Shown here: positions 11,800 to 24,269 of the stretch, in pieces | Position numbering within the stretch: position 1 is the first letter of the stretch | Layout: the number at the start of each line of letters is the position of its first letter | Source: Epiperipatus broadwayi | Lineage: Eukaryota; Onychophora; Udeonychophora; Euonychophora; Peripatidae | NCBI GenBank assembly: GCA_028023455.1 | Contig: JAQFVV010012405.1 | Coordinates: forward strand, 2,855,149-2,919,148 | Length of the DNA stretch: 64,000 nucleotides | Direction: 5' to 3' | Made by a program: the position numbers and the translations under genes | Notes under the pieces: generated by a model | Seen by the model: the letters and a program-made list of their open reading frames with translations, nothing else | The model's database searches: none | What the model was told of the DNA's origin: nothing

Positions 11800-14390
11800 C
11801 TAGCCAATCATCATCATCATTATCAACCATTATCAGTCCACTGCAGAATGAAAGTTTCTCCAAGTTGAATTCAATTTCTTTGATTCATGTCTTTTCCATA
11901 CCATTCCAGCAAACTTCCTTATTTCGTCCATTTATCTCACATATGTCTTATTTTAGGTCTTTACTCTGAGGATCCAATTTAAACTTCAACTGTCTATCTA
12001 TTATTGAATCTTCTAGAAATATGCCCAGCCTATCATTTCAGTTTCTTAATTTTTTCACTGATGTCACTGATATGAGTTTATTCTTTTATCCATGTATTTG
12101 ATTTTTGATATCCTCTTGTTATTCATAATATACATCTCTCCATACTTTGTTGAGTGATCTAAAATCTCAATATTACTCTTTTGTTAAGTGTCCAAGCTTC
12201 AGATTTATAAATAAGAACTGGTAAAAACATCTATTGAAAATCTTCCTTTTCATATACATATGCATATTTCCTTTTGATATTAAGTTATTGCTACCAAAGT
12301 TTCTATCCAAGTTTAATTCTAAGAGTAATTTTATCATTTATGTTTCCTTCTGTGTTAATAATCTGATCAAGCTATTCAAAGTTGTTAACTTATCTAATTC
12401 ATAAGTATCAATCATTATTTTTTTTCTTTTGAGAAATACCAATGAAAATACTTTGGTCTTTTTTTCTTTTTAAATTTTAATTCTATTTTTTTACTTTAAC
12501 TGATATTTCTTTCCACAATTTCTGAAGCTCTGAAGCAGTATTTGAAAAAACCAGATCACTTGCAGATGATTTTAATAATTGCCATATACTTTTATTTCCT
12601 TAGTTTTCAATTTTAATCCACAAAATACATCTTGTAAAAACTAGTGAAAATTTTTTAGGGATACAAAATCACAGTGGTATATATCTTTCTCAATATTAAT
12701 TTTTCTAGGATTACCATATAATCTAATCATTGGTGTTGCATTTTGATAAATATTAGTCAGAATATCACAATATATTGGATCTATATCTTGATGATTTAAA
12801 TCTCCAATTACCATAGAAATGCTTATAAAATCATATCCTTGTTTAAAGGCTAAAGCATAATCACAACTGATATTCATTGGACTTTCCTATAATTTCTCTT
12901 AATATTACGATGTGTACTTTTGATTGATTAAAGTCCAAAGTTCACTAGATAAGTTGTAATCATCTTAATAAACATTTTATATAGAACTAATAGAACATTG
13001 ATTGGTCTGTAATTTTTAATATTTTCTATATCATCTTTTTTAAACATCACTTTTTTACTGCATTCTTCCAATCATCTGTTATGACTTTAACCAACTTTCC
13101 GAACAGCTTTTCTACTTCTCTAACCTATTACTATCTGGAGCTTTTTCTTTTTTTATAGATTTAATTACATGTTTCACCTTTTTCTGTAAAATACTTGACA
13201 ATATAGAAGATGTAGTAATTATAGGAACTTTTTTTTAATTTTTATTACCATATATTTCTTTAATAAACTCTTTCACATATTTCATGATGTCATCACCCTT
13301 TTTAGTGATTGTTCTATACTTTTTATTTATTTATTCTTTTCAATACCAAAATATTATTTTACACTTTATTCTCTTCCGCACTTTCTTTGCTAATTTACAG
13401 TTATATTTTTTATTATTATTAACTTTTTTTAACAGTACTTTACAAAAGTCAAGCTATTCAATTCTTTTTAATAAAACATTTTTAAAATTTTTTAATATTT
13501 CTTCTTTTTTTCATACACTGTCTTAATAGAAAATATACTGTTAAATTGCTGCTTTCTTTCAGTTTTTAATATATAAGTTATTTTCTTGTTAATTTCATTC
13601 AAGTCTGAACCATGTTCAAACTCCGTTAATATTGTAAAATGATTTGCAAGTTCTAATTTAAATTCATTCTGAGTGTTTTTGAAGATTAGGAAAATTAATT
13701 GTTGATACTGTCTGTCTTTTTGCTTTTCTAATTTTGCATTAACATGTATTTTAAATTTACTATTCGATGATCATCTCCTGTATTTACTCTATTGAGAATA
13801 TTACCAGTCTTGAAATACATAATTTCTCTGAGTAAAACCAATTTTGCCACTATTTCATTTCTATGTTACTATACCCATTTCCATTTAGCATTTTTTTTTT
13901 TTTTTAAAATAATTCATAGTATAGTTTCTTTTTTCTTCTGCATATTGCTCATCTTTATTCTCTCTTATATTTATCAATATAATTAAATTTATCCACAGTA
14001 CTTTTATCTTTATTTTAGATTTAAAATTTCTCACTACAGTTTTGGAATTGGGCTTGGTGTGATTAAAAACATTTAAAAATCATATATTTCATCATAATAA
14101 GAGTTTATTAAGTCACAACTTGAATTATCCACATTCAATTCTTTTCATTATGGTGAATAACTAATTTTGTAACTCTACCAATCTACATAATATTTTTTTT
14201 TCCAATTTTTATTTATAATGAATCTCATTCCACTTATGCCTCCAATATTTGTGCATTTGTAGTAAAGTACATGTCTACTCTTGAAATCAATTTTCTTTTC
14301 ACTAAGTTAACAAAATCCAACAACCTCCCATTTAATATTAGACAGTTCTTCCTGTTCTTGCAATCTTTATTCATTTGAAAGTAATCTGCA
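11800..14390 (-). pseudogene. RTE-like (BovB-type) LINE, nearly full-length relic
   Basis: This is an autonomous LINE encoding endonuclease plus reverse transcriptase, read from high to low coordinates. An N-terminal endonuclease block near 14330-14200 reads LQEQEELSNIKWEVVG, then HVLYYKCTNIGGISGM and FIINKNWK. The endonuclease C-terminus near 13750-13810 reads LNRVNTGDDHRIV, the usual SDHR block. The RT start near 13000 reads IENIKNYRPINVL. Between 12877 and 12641, HQDIDPIYCDILTNIYQNATPMIRL matches RT motifs A-B. A block near 12220-12180 reads VLIYKSEAWTL. The 3' end at 11800-11820 is an ATGATGATGATG-type tail. Frameshifts and stops occur throughout. At about 2.6 kb against roughly 3.2 kb for intact RTEs, only the extreme 5' end is missing. 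Confidence 0.88.
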
Positions 14391-15184
14391 ATTAATGATA
14401 TCTAAATAAAATGTTATCACCAAATGATAGCTTGATTCTGCAATCAGAGACCTTTTTAGCACTCTCTGCCTTTTGTGCCAACTGGTACCTTGGCTACTGA
14501 CATTACAGCATCCTGGAAATAAGGAAAATAATTTAATTTTGTCTGTCATGATTGGAAATATCTTTTTAAAAAAGATTCATTCAAACAGGCATTTATCCTG
14601 CCTTAAAAAATAATTCAACTGATATTTCAATTAAGTGCTATCAAACAACTAAGAAGAGAGAATGTTTTTCTTGATCTTCAACTAAGAGACAAAGAGCTAA
14701 TAACTTACCATACTGGCTGTTATACATTGGTAAGCAGCATGATGACATTTGTTTTCTATATAGATGATGAAACAATAATAACAGTTGCAATAACATGAAT
14801 GTATGAATATACATAAATATATTTTTACTCACATTGTTTGAAACATACTTTGCTTGATTTCTATACCTTGTAAAGAAATTGGTCAATCCCAGTTCTGGAT
14901 CTATATGTTTTGAAAAGAACACTTCTCATTATTTTCCAAAAAAAAAAAAATATTTGGATGCGTAGTCGTTGGCACTCTAGACAGTTGAATAGAATGTTGT
15001 TCTTAAATACATATGTAACCTATGTGATTAATCAATTTGTTTTATTTTTTACATTAGTTAAAAATTACAACAATGTTTCAAACATTGTGATTGAAACATA
15101 ATATTATCAGTTTTAGCTTTTACTGGTCTACAACACTATTATTGTCTTAAAAAATTAAGCTAGTTTCTGTTATTTATATATTTT
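14391..15184. other. Non-coding spacer upstream of the RTE relic
   Basis: Short frames here (for example minus 14641-14922) have no recognised motif. Part of 14390-14600 might be remaining 5' RTE sequence, but I cannot align it. Confidence 0.45.
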
Positions 15185-15885
15185 ATTTGTCCATTTCATA
15201 TGTTGTTTTTTTAAATCTTAGACAATCCTTTAGGATTCAGTTTAGGATTTTAACTGAAAATTTGTAAGCATGTTTTCTGTCACTTGTCAGGGGTAGCTTT
15301 ATTTTAGCCTTTTAATTTTTTTCAGTGATATCAATGTTACTTTTTGTTCTCTCGTCCATGTATTTTAATTTTTATTTCCAAATAATTTTCACTGTATATC
15401 TTTTCATACTTTGTTGCATGTTCCTTTATCTCTGCATAGTTTTTTATTAAGTGTCCAGTCCAATTCATAAATAAGCACTGATAGAATCCATTTATTAAAA
15501 ATTATTTTTTAAGCACATAGGAATATATATAGTTATTTTAATTAAATGCATTTCATTCATTCCTGAGTCAGTTTGAACACATTTGCAGGATTCCCTTAAT
15601 TCATTACTATCAGTCATCAGCCCCCCCCCCCCCTTTTTTTTTTTTTTTTTTTTACAAACTTTTCTTTAGTCTTTTTAGTATTTGTCTTTAGCTTTATTTT
15701 ATTTTTGTTTTTATCTGATGGGGTTTTTTTTTTTTTTTTAAAAAAAAAATCAGCTTGCTATTCTGAAGCATCTTTTGAAAACATAATTTTAATTAACTTA
15801 CAAATTTTACGTTTCCTTGCTTTCTATTTAAATCCCCCAAATATTTTTTGTAAAAAGTTTTGAAGAAGTAAAATCTCTTGAACAA
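15185..15885 (-). mobile_element. RTE-like LINE internal fragment
   Basis: This segment aligns with 11940-12660 and with 16140-16880 over its length, although much eroded. Shared anchors are TTAAGTGTCCA with the downstream ATTCATAAATAAG block, CTCTCGTCCATGTATTTTA, and TGTAAAAAGTTTTG near 15850. It lacks the extreme 3' end and tail that the other copies keep. It contains C and T homopolymers (15619-15654 and 15722-15749) that probably expanded later. It is the most diverged of the three adjacent minus-strand copies. Confidence 0.7.
15619..15654. repeat. Poly-C/poly-T tract
   Basis: A run of about 14 C followed by about 20 T lies within the eroded RTE fragment. Such tracts are prone to length error in sequencing, so the exact count should not be trusted. 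Confidence 0.8.
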
Positions 15886-15889
15886 ATAT

Positions 15890-15980
15890 GTAAATTAATA
15901 CACTGTACCAGCTTAGACACACCTGAGGTCGTGTGAAAGTCTTAGTTCGAATCCCTTGTATATGAACAAATATTGTAAAG
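15890..15980 (+). mobile_element. tRNA-derived SINE fragment
   Basis: TTAGTTCGAATCCC near 15943-15956 matches the RNA polymerase III B box of tRNA genes. It is preceded by GTGTGAAAGTC and followed by TTGTATATGAACAAATATTG. The same arrangement occurs at 41528-41590. No convincing A box or cloverleaf is visible, so this is a SINE head rather than a tRNA. It lies exactly between two RTE relics. Confidence 0.6.
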
Positions 15981-15989
15981 AATTATTAT

Positions 15990-16985
15990 ATTGTTTTTGC
16001 TTCATAATCATCATCATTGTCAACTGATATCAGTCCATTGCAGGATGAAGGTTTCTCCAAGTTTAATCCATCTTCTCCAATCTCTAGCCTCTTTTCTCCA
16101 CATCATCCCTGCACACTTTCTTATTTCATCCATCCGTCTCACATGTGGTGTTTTTGGGGATCTTTTACAATCTCTTGAAATCCAGTTTAAGAATTTAATT
16201 GTCTATCTTTTATCATCTTTTCTAGCAATATGCTCAGCCAACTCCACTTCAGTCTTTTAATTTTTTCAATGATGTCAGTAACATCTATTTGTTCTCTTAC
16301 CAATGTATTGCATTTTCAGTCTCTTCTTATTACTCCTAACATGCATCTCTCCATACTTCTGTGAGTAGTCTGAAGTCTCTGTATTGCTCTTCCATTAAGT
16401 GTCCAAGTCTTAGATCCATAAGTAAGAACTGGTATTTATTAAAAATCTTCCTTTTCAAACACATAGGCATATTTTCTTTGATATTAAGTTATTTCTAACA
16501 AAAGCACTCCAACCAAGTTTAATTTTATGATTAATTTCATCCATTATGTTTCCATCTGTTTAGTAATAATCTGACCCGGGTATTTATGCTTGTTTATTTC
16601 TTCTAACTCATCATAATCAACCTTTATTTTCATCTTTTGAGAAAATCCATTGAACATTACTTTAGTCTTTTTAACATTTACCTTTATTTCTACATTTTTA
16701 CTTTCATCTGATAACTCTTGCAACATTTCATGAATCTCTAAAATTATTTACAAAAAAAAACTACATCATCTGCGAAATATAAATCAGTTAAATAATCTCC
16801 ATTTGCTTTTACTCCTGTAGCTTCCCATTTTAATCCACAAAATACTTACAGCATTGCTGTAAAAAGTTTTGGAGATATGGAGTCACACTGTCTTATATCC
16901 TTCTAACCTTCTGCATATCATTATGTAATCAAATTGGTGCTGTTGCATTTTTATAAATATTTTTCAGAATATTTTCTGGATTTTT
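15990..16985 (-). pseudogene. RTE-like LINE, 3' half relic
   Basis: This is the best preserved RTE copy here. Reading the minus strand from about 16985, DLEDAVTPYLQNFLQQC-like sequence is followed by a frame at 16726-16544 containing LQELSDESKNVEIKVNVKKT and KVMFNGFSQKMKIKVDYDEL (the thumb region after the RT palm). Next comes LTYGSKTWTLNGRAIQRLQT near 16420, then CMLGVIRR, LVREQIDVTDIIEKIKRLKW, and a 3' end with the ATGATGATGATTATG tail at about 16000. The coding region is broken by several frameshifts. The endonuclease and RT palm are missing through 5' truncation. Confidence 0.9.
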
Positions 16986-18861
16986 TCAAGAAACAATGAC
17001 TTGAGATAGTTATTCTGATTTTGGTTTGTTGGAAAGAAAATATCTGTATAAAGTAGCCACAAATCCTTAACTGAACTGAAATAATTAATATGGAATTATT
17101 TTGGCAATATATATTTAATACTGATAGTTTTTGTTCTTTAAATAATAAATCTCTTACATTTTTTGATTTTTTTAAAAAAAGTGATTACTTCACTCAACAA
17201 TAGATTCGAATTTTTTTAAAAGTCTATATTAATAATTTTTTGATGTAATTGCATTTAAAGAAGAATGTCTTGATATAGTGATTGATTTTTTTAAAAAATA
17301 TTATTTTGATGTCAGATGATTCCTTTAACAATTAAACAATTTTAATGTTTTTTGTATAACATTATCTACAAGCAGTGAATTTTTGAAATTGTAAATTATT
17401 TAAGTCTTCTACTTTAGATAGTTTACCACTAATCTGAAAAATAGTTTTTAAATAAATCATGTTACACAAGTTTTGTTTTATTTGCTTTTCATTATAATGA
17501 CATGCTTTGTTTATATTTTACATTATTTAAGTAGTTAATTTTATCATATAATTGCTTGAAGTATTGTCAGAGTTGGCCTTAACTATAGGTACACCAGATA
17601 GTCACCTAGCACACAACAATTTAGGCATGCCACAGCCAGTACTATTCAAAGGCAAATATTTGACAATTACTTTAGAACTGTTGAAAATTTAAATTTAAGA
17701 AAAGTTTCTTTCATTTTATTTATGGTTTAGTTTCAATTTATGTATATATTGATTATACAAATAAGCAAGTAATAATAAGTGCAGTATGGCAAAGTAAGCA
17801 TAAAATAGATATATTAATCTGCTAAGCCACACTTTTGATATAGGGTATCTTTGTTAAAGCATGACTGATAGTGAGTTAGCAAAATGTATTGGCATTTCCA
17901 CCTGCATATAGAGATAATCTGAATTTTATAAATAGAAAGTATTGATATTTCTCATGTGATTTTTTATGGGGACACCCAAATTGAAATCTACCTAGGATTC
18001 TAAAAGTTTTGGGGACAGCCCTGTGTATTGTTGCATATATGTTGCATTGCATAATTTTTTAACATATTACAATTTGTATTTTTATATGAATATTATTAAA
18101 AAGTGCAAATTCTGTTTTCTAGAATTGATTTTTTAATTAAAATCATCTCACTGTCTTTTTCCTCAACATCTTTATTTCAGCTAGTATGAGATGCTCTAAC
18201 ATTGGTTCTACATGTTCACTATCTAGTAGAGATATAGAAATTATGGGTCTTTTTTATATTTAATCTCCCAAATTTGAAACATATAGAAGTATCACAAACT
18301 ATATAATTCATTCATATACATCATCTCTAAATGAATTAATTGTCTGGGAGAAAGAAGTCTTTCTAAATATTGGAACTAAAATATTTATCTTCTTTATTTT
18401 GTGATTTTTAAATTGCCAATTTATTTTCAATTTTTAGCACAAATTACAATCTGTTTTTTTTTTTTTAAAAGTACAAAAGTTAAAACAAGAGATTAAATTC
18501 TAACTCCATCCAGTATTTATTCAACTACAACTACAAGGATCCCTTCTTTCATTCCTACAAATTTGTAAATCAGGACCAAACAAACTTCTAACCACATTCA
18601 ATCTAAACAACATCTGCATCATGCAATTATTTCAATTTTATATAAAGCATGTGCAAACATATACTGTGCATAATACTTTTAACATGTTTTATATAAATGT
18701 AACACTGATACCACACACTACTTTTCTTTCACTGTTCTAATTTAATTTGTAAATCACTATTATATCTAGTAAACTTTTGTTTTAATCAATATTAAATGAA
18801 AACGTTCTGTTTTATCATTTAAAGAATTTATCCACCATAAAAATTTAATAATGAAATTTAT

Positions 18862-18866
<5 letters not shown>
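16986..18866. other. AT-rich non-coding stretch, no gene seen
   Basis: No coding signal. About 17560-17660 and 17990-18040 are less AT-rich and may be old repeat remnants (CAGAGTTGGCCTTAACTATA; TTTTGGGGACAGCCCTGTG), but I cannot name them. Confidence 0.5.
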
Positions 18867-18896
<30 letters not shown>

Positions 18897-18903
18897 CATC
18901 TTT

Positions 18904-18939
<36 letters not shown>

Positions 18940-18955
18940 GCATCTTTATTGTTAT
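18867..18955. repeat. (TA)n tracts separated by a duplicated GGCATCTTTATTG block
   Basis: Two long TA runs are each followed by GGCATCTTTATTGT, giving a two-unit tandem of about 45 bp. This looks like replication slippage or unequal exchange over a TA microsatellite and its flank. The same style occurs at 62228-62335. Confidence 0.85.
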
Positions 18956-19262
18956 ATAATATATTTTCTCTTGAATTGCTATTTTGTGTTAAGAGAAATG
19001 TTTTGACATTACTCAAACCAAAATTAGTCAGTATTGGGATTTAAATTTTGAATCCTTTTATTTTTTTTATTTATAAAGAATTGCTTTTTTTAAGTGTAGA
19101 TTTGTTTAATATATTACATTGTCATCTTTTTTAATCAGCCTTTTTTTTCAATCATTGTTGCTTCCTGATATGTTGCCATAAATTTGGTTAATGATGATCT
19201 GCAGTAATCATCAACAGCACTCACAAATATCCTATTACGCAGGACCACTAAACATCACATAA

Positions 19263-19820
19263 TTACCATTTCTTATGCTTGCACATAACTTATTAAAACA
19301 GGCAAAACTCTCCATACAGTAGTGGCACTCAGTGCTATTCGTAGTAATCAATGGATGCTAAAAGGCTTGTGCATAAAATCACCACTATTATATGGAGAGT
19401 TTTGCCTGTTTTAATAATAATTATGTGCAACCACAAGAAATGGTGGCTATGGTTGTTAAAGAGTCAAAGACACCAAAATGTATTGGTGCTGAACTGAGTT
19501 CAGACCCATATGACTATAGAAGCTATTGAGCTTAGATTGAATATATTGTGTTTTCAATTTTATTCTCATAGTAAGTAGAGATTTATAAAAGGTGGCTACT
19601 GGAGGGTTGCATTAGATCCCAAGATCTAGGTGCAGTGCTCTTAGATTCAAGGCCCCTCACTGACAAAGGTCACAAGTCAGAAACTAGTCTGGGGATATTG
19701 GATGAATAGGTACTAGATGGGAATTTTGTGCACAAGCCTTCTGGCATCCATTGATTACTCTCACTGGCACTGAATGGCACTACTATGTGGAGAGTTTTGT
19801 CTGTTTTAATAACAGTTATG
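19263..19820. mobile_element. Foldback family A, nested palindromic copy
   Basis: Three arms of one terminal sequence are present. The arm at 19263-19325 is the reverse complement of 19381-19443, forming a compact 180-bp palindrome. The longer form, 19286-19377, is also the reverse complement of 19726-19819 (shared blocks AACAGGCAAAACTCTCCATA, GTAATCAATGGATGC and AAGGCTTGTGCA). The interior 19444-19725 contains a segment (GAGTTCAGACCCATATGACT) that recurs at 31380-31400. There is no ORF. It is probably a non-autonomous DNA transposon or foldback element; the superfamily is unknown. Confidence 0.8.
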
Positions 19821-22185
19821 TTTTTTTTTTTCATTTAATTTATTAGAGATAATTGCTGAAAAAATTTCCATAGCATAATTAATTAGTATCCACTGATTAA
19901 TCTTCTGCAGTTTGATAAAGTTTTAAATAAAGAATAATTTTTTTTTAGAAGTTTATAAATTTAAATTCATAAATTTTATGCATATCCATTTGTCAGAGTT
20001 GCCATTATCAGTCACATTTCAGTTATTTAGTTCCTTCACTTGCTCTTGTTTTTTTTTTCTAATTTTATTATTGTATGGGTATTTTCATAATTGCATTATT
20101 TATCTTTTCTATTAATTTTTTTTGTTGGTGTATTTTTATAAATAAAGTATATTGCAGGTATGTACATATGTGTTGAACATATATATTTATATAAGGTTTG
20201 TTATTCACAGTTTCAGACATCCATGAAAAACAAATGGAACAAATATGTAACAAATAAATGCCAAGATATATTTCATGCAGAATTGGTAGTATTTGGTTGG
20301 CCCAGGTCATGATCATTCTAGCAATGATATATTATTACAGTTTTATTGCAAGAGTCAGACTTTCAAGTCTAACAACTTTGATACCAACCATTTCAGAAAA
20401 ATACTTCAATGTTCATTATTTATTAGATTGGAGATTATCATATCATTCATAGTTCAGGTATAAACCTTAACGTCAGTAAAAGATTAATACATCTGTTATT
20501 AGTTAAATAAGCACATAGGATATTTCATTGTGTCTTTCTTTTTCTATATGAATTAGCTTTGGAATCGCTGGTTCAACTTGAAATGTATCTTGGGAATTTT
20601 TTCTTCTCATTTTATTCCTATGTTTCAAGAATATGTGCTTGAATAGAAGTTTTAAGAATATCTAAAAAAAAAAAAAAAAAATTACATACCTAAAAATAAA
20701 AATAAAATTGAATTATTTCATGTGTTTATGTTTAATTTAAAAATACATATATTAATTTTTTAATTAAAGTCGAACGTTTTATTACATCTTTTACTAAAAT
20801 TGATAATAACAAATGATTAGTATTTATCCGAAATGGAGGATGTTATATTTGTAATTGTAAAAAGTTTGATACTTGTATATCACATTTTAATAATATTATC
20901 TCTTTCTTCATCTCTCTCTTTCTCCTGCTCTCTCCTCCCCCCTCTCTCTTTCTCTCTCTCTCTATATATATATATATGCAGTAGTTTAAAAACAAAACAT
21001 AATTAGATTGTATTAAATTTAAAATTCCATTTTTTTTAAAATGTAATTCTATATATAAACTTTTTTACATTATTTTATAAATTATAATATTTGTAATTAC
21101 TTTTTTTTAAAAATTTTGTAGAGTGAGACATACATATGCACACATAAATGTATATTGGTCTAGTAGTAATTTAATTTTTATCATTAAGCTTATATACATA
21201 TATTTATGACTACTTTTTATTATTTTTTTGCTGCGATCATTGTGATTATTAATTATTGTTTTATATTTCATTTTATTGCAAAAGAAAGAAACTAAAGTGA
21301 AATAAGGACAATAAAGGAGCATGCTCCAGTGAATCCATATTGTAACACTGATCCTGCCAGTGATATTGTAATTTACACATGCTTTATCTCTCTAGATTAA
21401 ATTCAAATCAACTTTTTTGATCAATTTCATGGTCAGATTGGTTTGAATAGGAGGAGAATTTGATTTTTGTTAAGTTTGTAAAGATGAAAATTAATATCTC
21501 TTCTTTTGTTTAAAAAAAGTCACTGGCTTAAAAAAGTGGGGGCATAAAAAAAGAAAGAAAGAGAAGGGATTAAACTTGGTGCAAAATGGCCAAATGGTTA
21601 AATGTTTTAAAAGCTCCATAATAAATTGTAATAACTTGATGGGCACACCCTCTCTATTCCCAAAGCTTATTGACATTTTAAAAATTAAAATAAGAAATTC
21701 TACTATGTATATAATATACGAGTATTTATAGGTTTACTCCAGGTGGCAGATTAAAAAAAAAAAAAAAGATCTCATGAATATTGCAATGTTTTATTTCGAT
21801 GTACTGCTTGCTACATTATCAGCAGTAAATCATGAATAATTTAATCAGTGATTATTTTTTTGACAGTTCACAAAAAATAAGCTATTGGCTCTGAGGGTGG
21901 GATACTCCTAAGTTTAATTTTATTGTTTAAAAACAAGTTTATGACCGAAGAGTAATTTTAAAGAAGTTGTGCATGAATAAATCTCAAGTTTGAGTGTATG
22001 TTCATATATGTACATTAGTTCTAAATAAAGTTTTCTGCCGAATAACAGATTTTTATTTTGGTCTTTATATATATCACTACAAGTTTAAAAATACGCCAGT
22101 GAAACATACACACACATATGTGTAATGAAACGCTCTTTTCCTTCAACAATGTAATAGTAACAACAACAACAACAACAATATATTC
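19821..22185. other. Non-coding stretch with microsatellites
   Basis: No coding remnant. Contains a poly-T run at 19820-19830, an A run at 20665-20682, a CT/TA microsatellite at 20901-20978 and a (CAA)n stretch at 22160-22178. Open frames of 60-82 codons are unsupported. Confidence 0.55.
20901..20978. repeat. (CT)n then (TA)n microsatellite
   Basis: Imperfect TCTCTCTC and CTCCCCC repeats run into TATATATATATATATG. This is a compound microsatellite with no other function visible. Confidence 0.9.
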
Positions 22186-22505
22186 CATTTGATGGACGGT
22201 TAAAGAGTTGGAGGGTGGAGTGGAGTGAAGCCTGTCAATTAAAGTATGAAGGTTAGCTATCTTAATATATATCTGAGCACTTATTGCATATATGTGTGGA
22301 GATGATAATCTGGACCACCTGATGAGTGCTGGTTTAGCACGAAATACTTATATTGGTGATTTTCGACATATATGTGTTCAAGTGTATCAGTAGTATGAGA
22401 TAGAGTGGAGAGTGGTGAGTCAAGTGACAGTCTGTGTTCATTTACCCTATATATTACATATGTTGATTCCAGTATATAATAAGCCTGTATCTCAGTCATT
22501 AATAA
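22186..22505 (-). repeat. Interspersed repeat family B copy
   Basis: This segment matches 57405-57745 and 57880-58160 along nearly its whole length. Shared blocks are AAGCCTGTC, ATCTGAGCACTT, GATGATAATCTGGACCA, GGTTTAGCA and GAGAGTGGTG. The orientation is set arbitrarily relative to 54262-54411, which is the reverse. No protein match or terminal inverted repeat defines a class. It borders a (CAA)n run. Confidence 0.8.
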
Positions 22506-23304
22506 TTAAGATTGTGTTGTAGAACGAAATAACTAGTGGAAGTTGAAAATTATTTGCTCTTCTCTTTTTACATCGCATTTGTATAAGATGAAGGTGATAA
22601 ATATGAGCATTATTGCACCTTGTAGAATTGCAGTTAGTGCTCTATAATGAAATATATTTTTGTAATTAACAAAGATCATTACAATATATATAATCTAGCA
22701 AATTAAACAGGATATTTAATTTTAAATATTGTAAAATTTTAAAATATTGAGATGAAATTATCTCATAATTGACATTGTGTTATATAAAATTGAGTAAATC
22801 TGCACTTAAGCGAATTTTTTTTAAGCAAATGTGAGAGGTGAAAAATTGTGTCTAGAAAAAGGTTAAAAGTATTTATAGTGTTTATATCTATTAAAGGTGA
22901 AGAAATAAATTTAGTTGATCATTTCTAAGTAAAATTATTAGAGGCTAAAGTTAAATTCATTAGTATTTTTTATAGGGAAAGAGATAAGAAGAAAAATTAA
23001 TTGTTTTTGTTATTAAAGCAGATTTTAAGTTACAAGTATACAGGAGTGAAATGGTAAAGAGTTTATGTCGATTTACAATGAAGGTCTGCAATTTTTTGGC
23101 ATAGTTTTATAACAAAATTAAAATAAAATGGAATTAAAATTTAACTTTTTGAAAATCATTAAATCTTATAAGGTAATATTGAATAAAATTTATATAAATT
23201 TAGCATAAACAACTTTTGCATACAACTTAATTTTTAAATAAAAAAGAAAAGGGAAATTTTTCTTGTTTTCATAGATAGAGTTTTGCTTTTCAGCATTTTA
23301 CAAT
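22506..23304. other. AT-rich non-coding spacer
   Basis: No recognised feature lies between the family-B copy and the PLE fragment. Upstream parts of the PLE may be hidden here beyond recognition. Confidence 0.45.
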
Positions 23305-23605
23305 TAGGTTTTGTAGATATTAAAGTTCCTTGTAAATGTAGAAGAGTGTATATCGCTGAGATTAGTTGCCCCATTGAAAAGCAATTGAAAAACACAAAGA
23401 GATGTATCTAAAGTGGCAAACCATGTATGGACCAGTGAACATATGTTCAATTAAGAAAATACCAAATATTGGATAGAGAAGAAAAAGTACAAAGAAGACA
23501 ATTCAATGAAGCTGCTCACATGGCAATGGTGAATAATACCATAAGTCAAACTAGTGTAATGAAGTATAATGTATGGAAGTCACTAATTCATCTTGCTCAT
23601 AGGAA
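23305..23605 (+). pseudogene. Penelope-like element, GIY-YIG domain relic (lineage 1)
   Basis: Reading across one frame break gives GFVDIKVPCKCRRVYIAEIS, then CPIEKQLKNTKRC, then VANHVWTSEHMFN, and finally DREEKVQRRQFNEAAHMAM and VWKSLI. This matches the retroelement GIY-YIG domain pattern: GVYKI.C, VYIGET, KRLKEHKR, HVW...H.F.W and a RE..KRR.KEA helix. The domain nicks DNA for target-primed reverse transcription in PLEs. The Gly of the YIG motif is replaced (YIAE) and stops interrupt the frame. No RT domain was found upstream. Confidence 0.78.
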
Positions 23606-23664
23606 AAGGTGGAGATATTAGGAAGACCATCATAGATACGTATATGAAATTTTTTCTGTTTGTT

Positions 23665-23765
23665 GGTTTGGCTGAATAGTTTAGTTGTTTAGAGTACTTA
23701 CTACTTTAAATAAAATATTCAGGAATTTAAAAGTCTAGATTCAATTCCCATGATAGTTCTGCCAA
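23665..23765 (+). mobile_element. tRNA-derived SINE fragment
   Basis: TGGCTGAATAGTTTAGTTG resembles a tRNA 5' end with a degraded A box. About 50 bp later AGTCTAGATTCAATTCCC resembles a B box. The spacing is right for a tRNA-like head. A segment related to the 15.9-kb and 41.5-kb copies (AAAGTCT next to the B box) is present. It is too degraded for a tRNA identity. Confidence 0.6.
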
Positions 23766-24269
23766 TGGTCAAACCAGCAATGCTCGAAGAAGAGAGGAGA
23801 ATAATCCTATTCAAAATGTTATGATATATACTAACCTGTGTGTTATTGTCATCAATTGAATGAATTTATTTGGAAAGTTTAAATAAAGTTTGAATTTTTC
23901 TAATGACTTTCAATAAGTGCAAGCTATATATAAGTCATGTGACATCTGACTTGTTATTATTACTAATATTTAGTATTGGAGATGGAAATAATCCAACATA
24001 TAATTTGTATTAAAATGTCATCATTACAGATCTTTAGATGAAATACTATTACATCTTTATTAATTTGCAATGAAAGTCAGACATTTTTCTTTTTATTTAA
24101 AAAATAAAAATTACAATGCAATAAGTTTTTTTTTATTATTTTATCATAGAATGAATGAATGAATTACACAGTCAATAAAATATATGTAAATGGGTTCCAT
24201 TAATTTATTATTAATAATTGTATTATTATTATTATTATTTTTAAAAAATATTCTTTATATTAATAATTT

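Noticed and set aside
15940-15960. Functional tRNA gene at the TTCGAATCC box
   Set aside because: No acceptor, D or anticodon stem can be formed around it; the same block repeats elsewhere as a SINE.
18867-18955. CRISPR-like repeat-spacer pattern
   Set aside because: Only two units around a TA microsatellite in a eukaryotic context; this is slippage, not an array.
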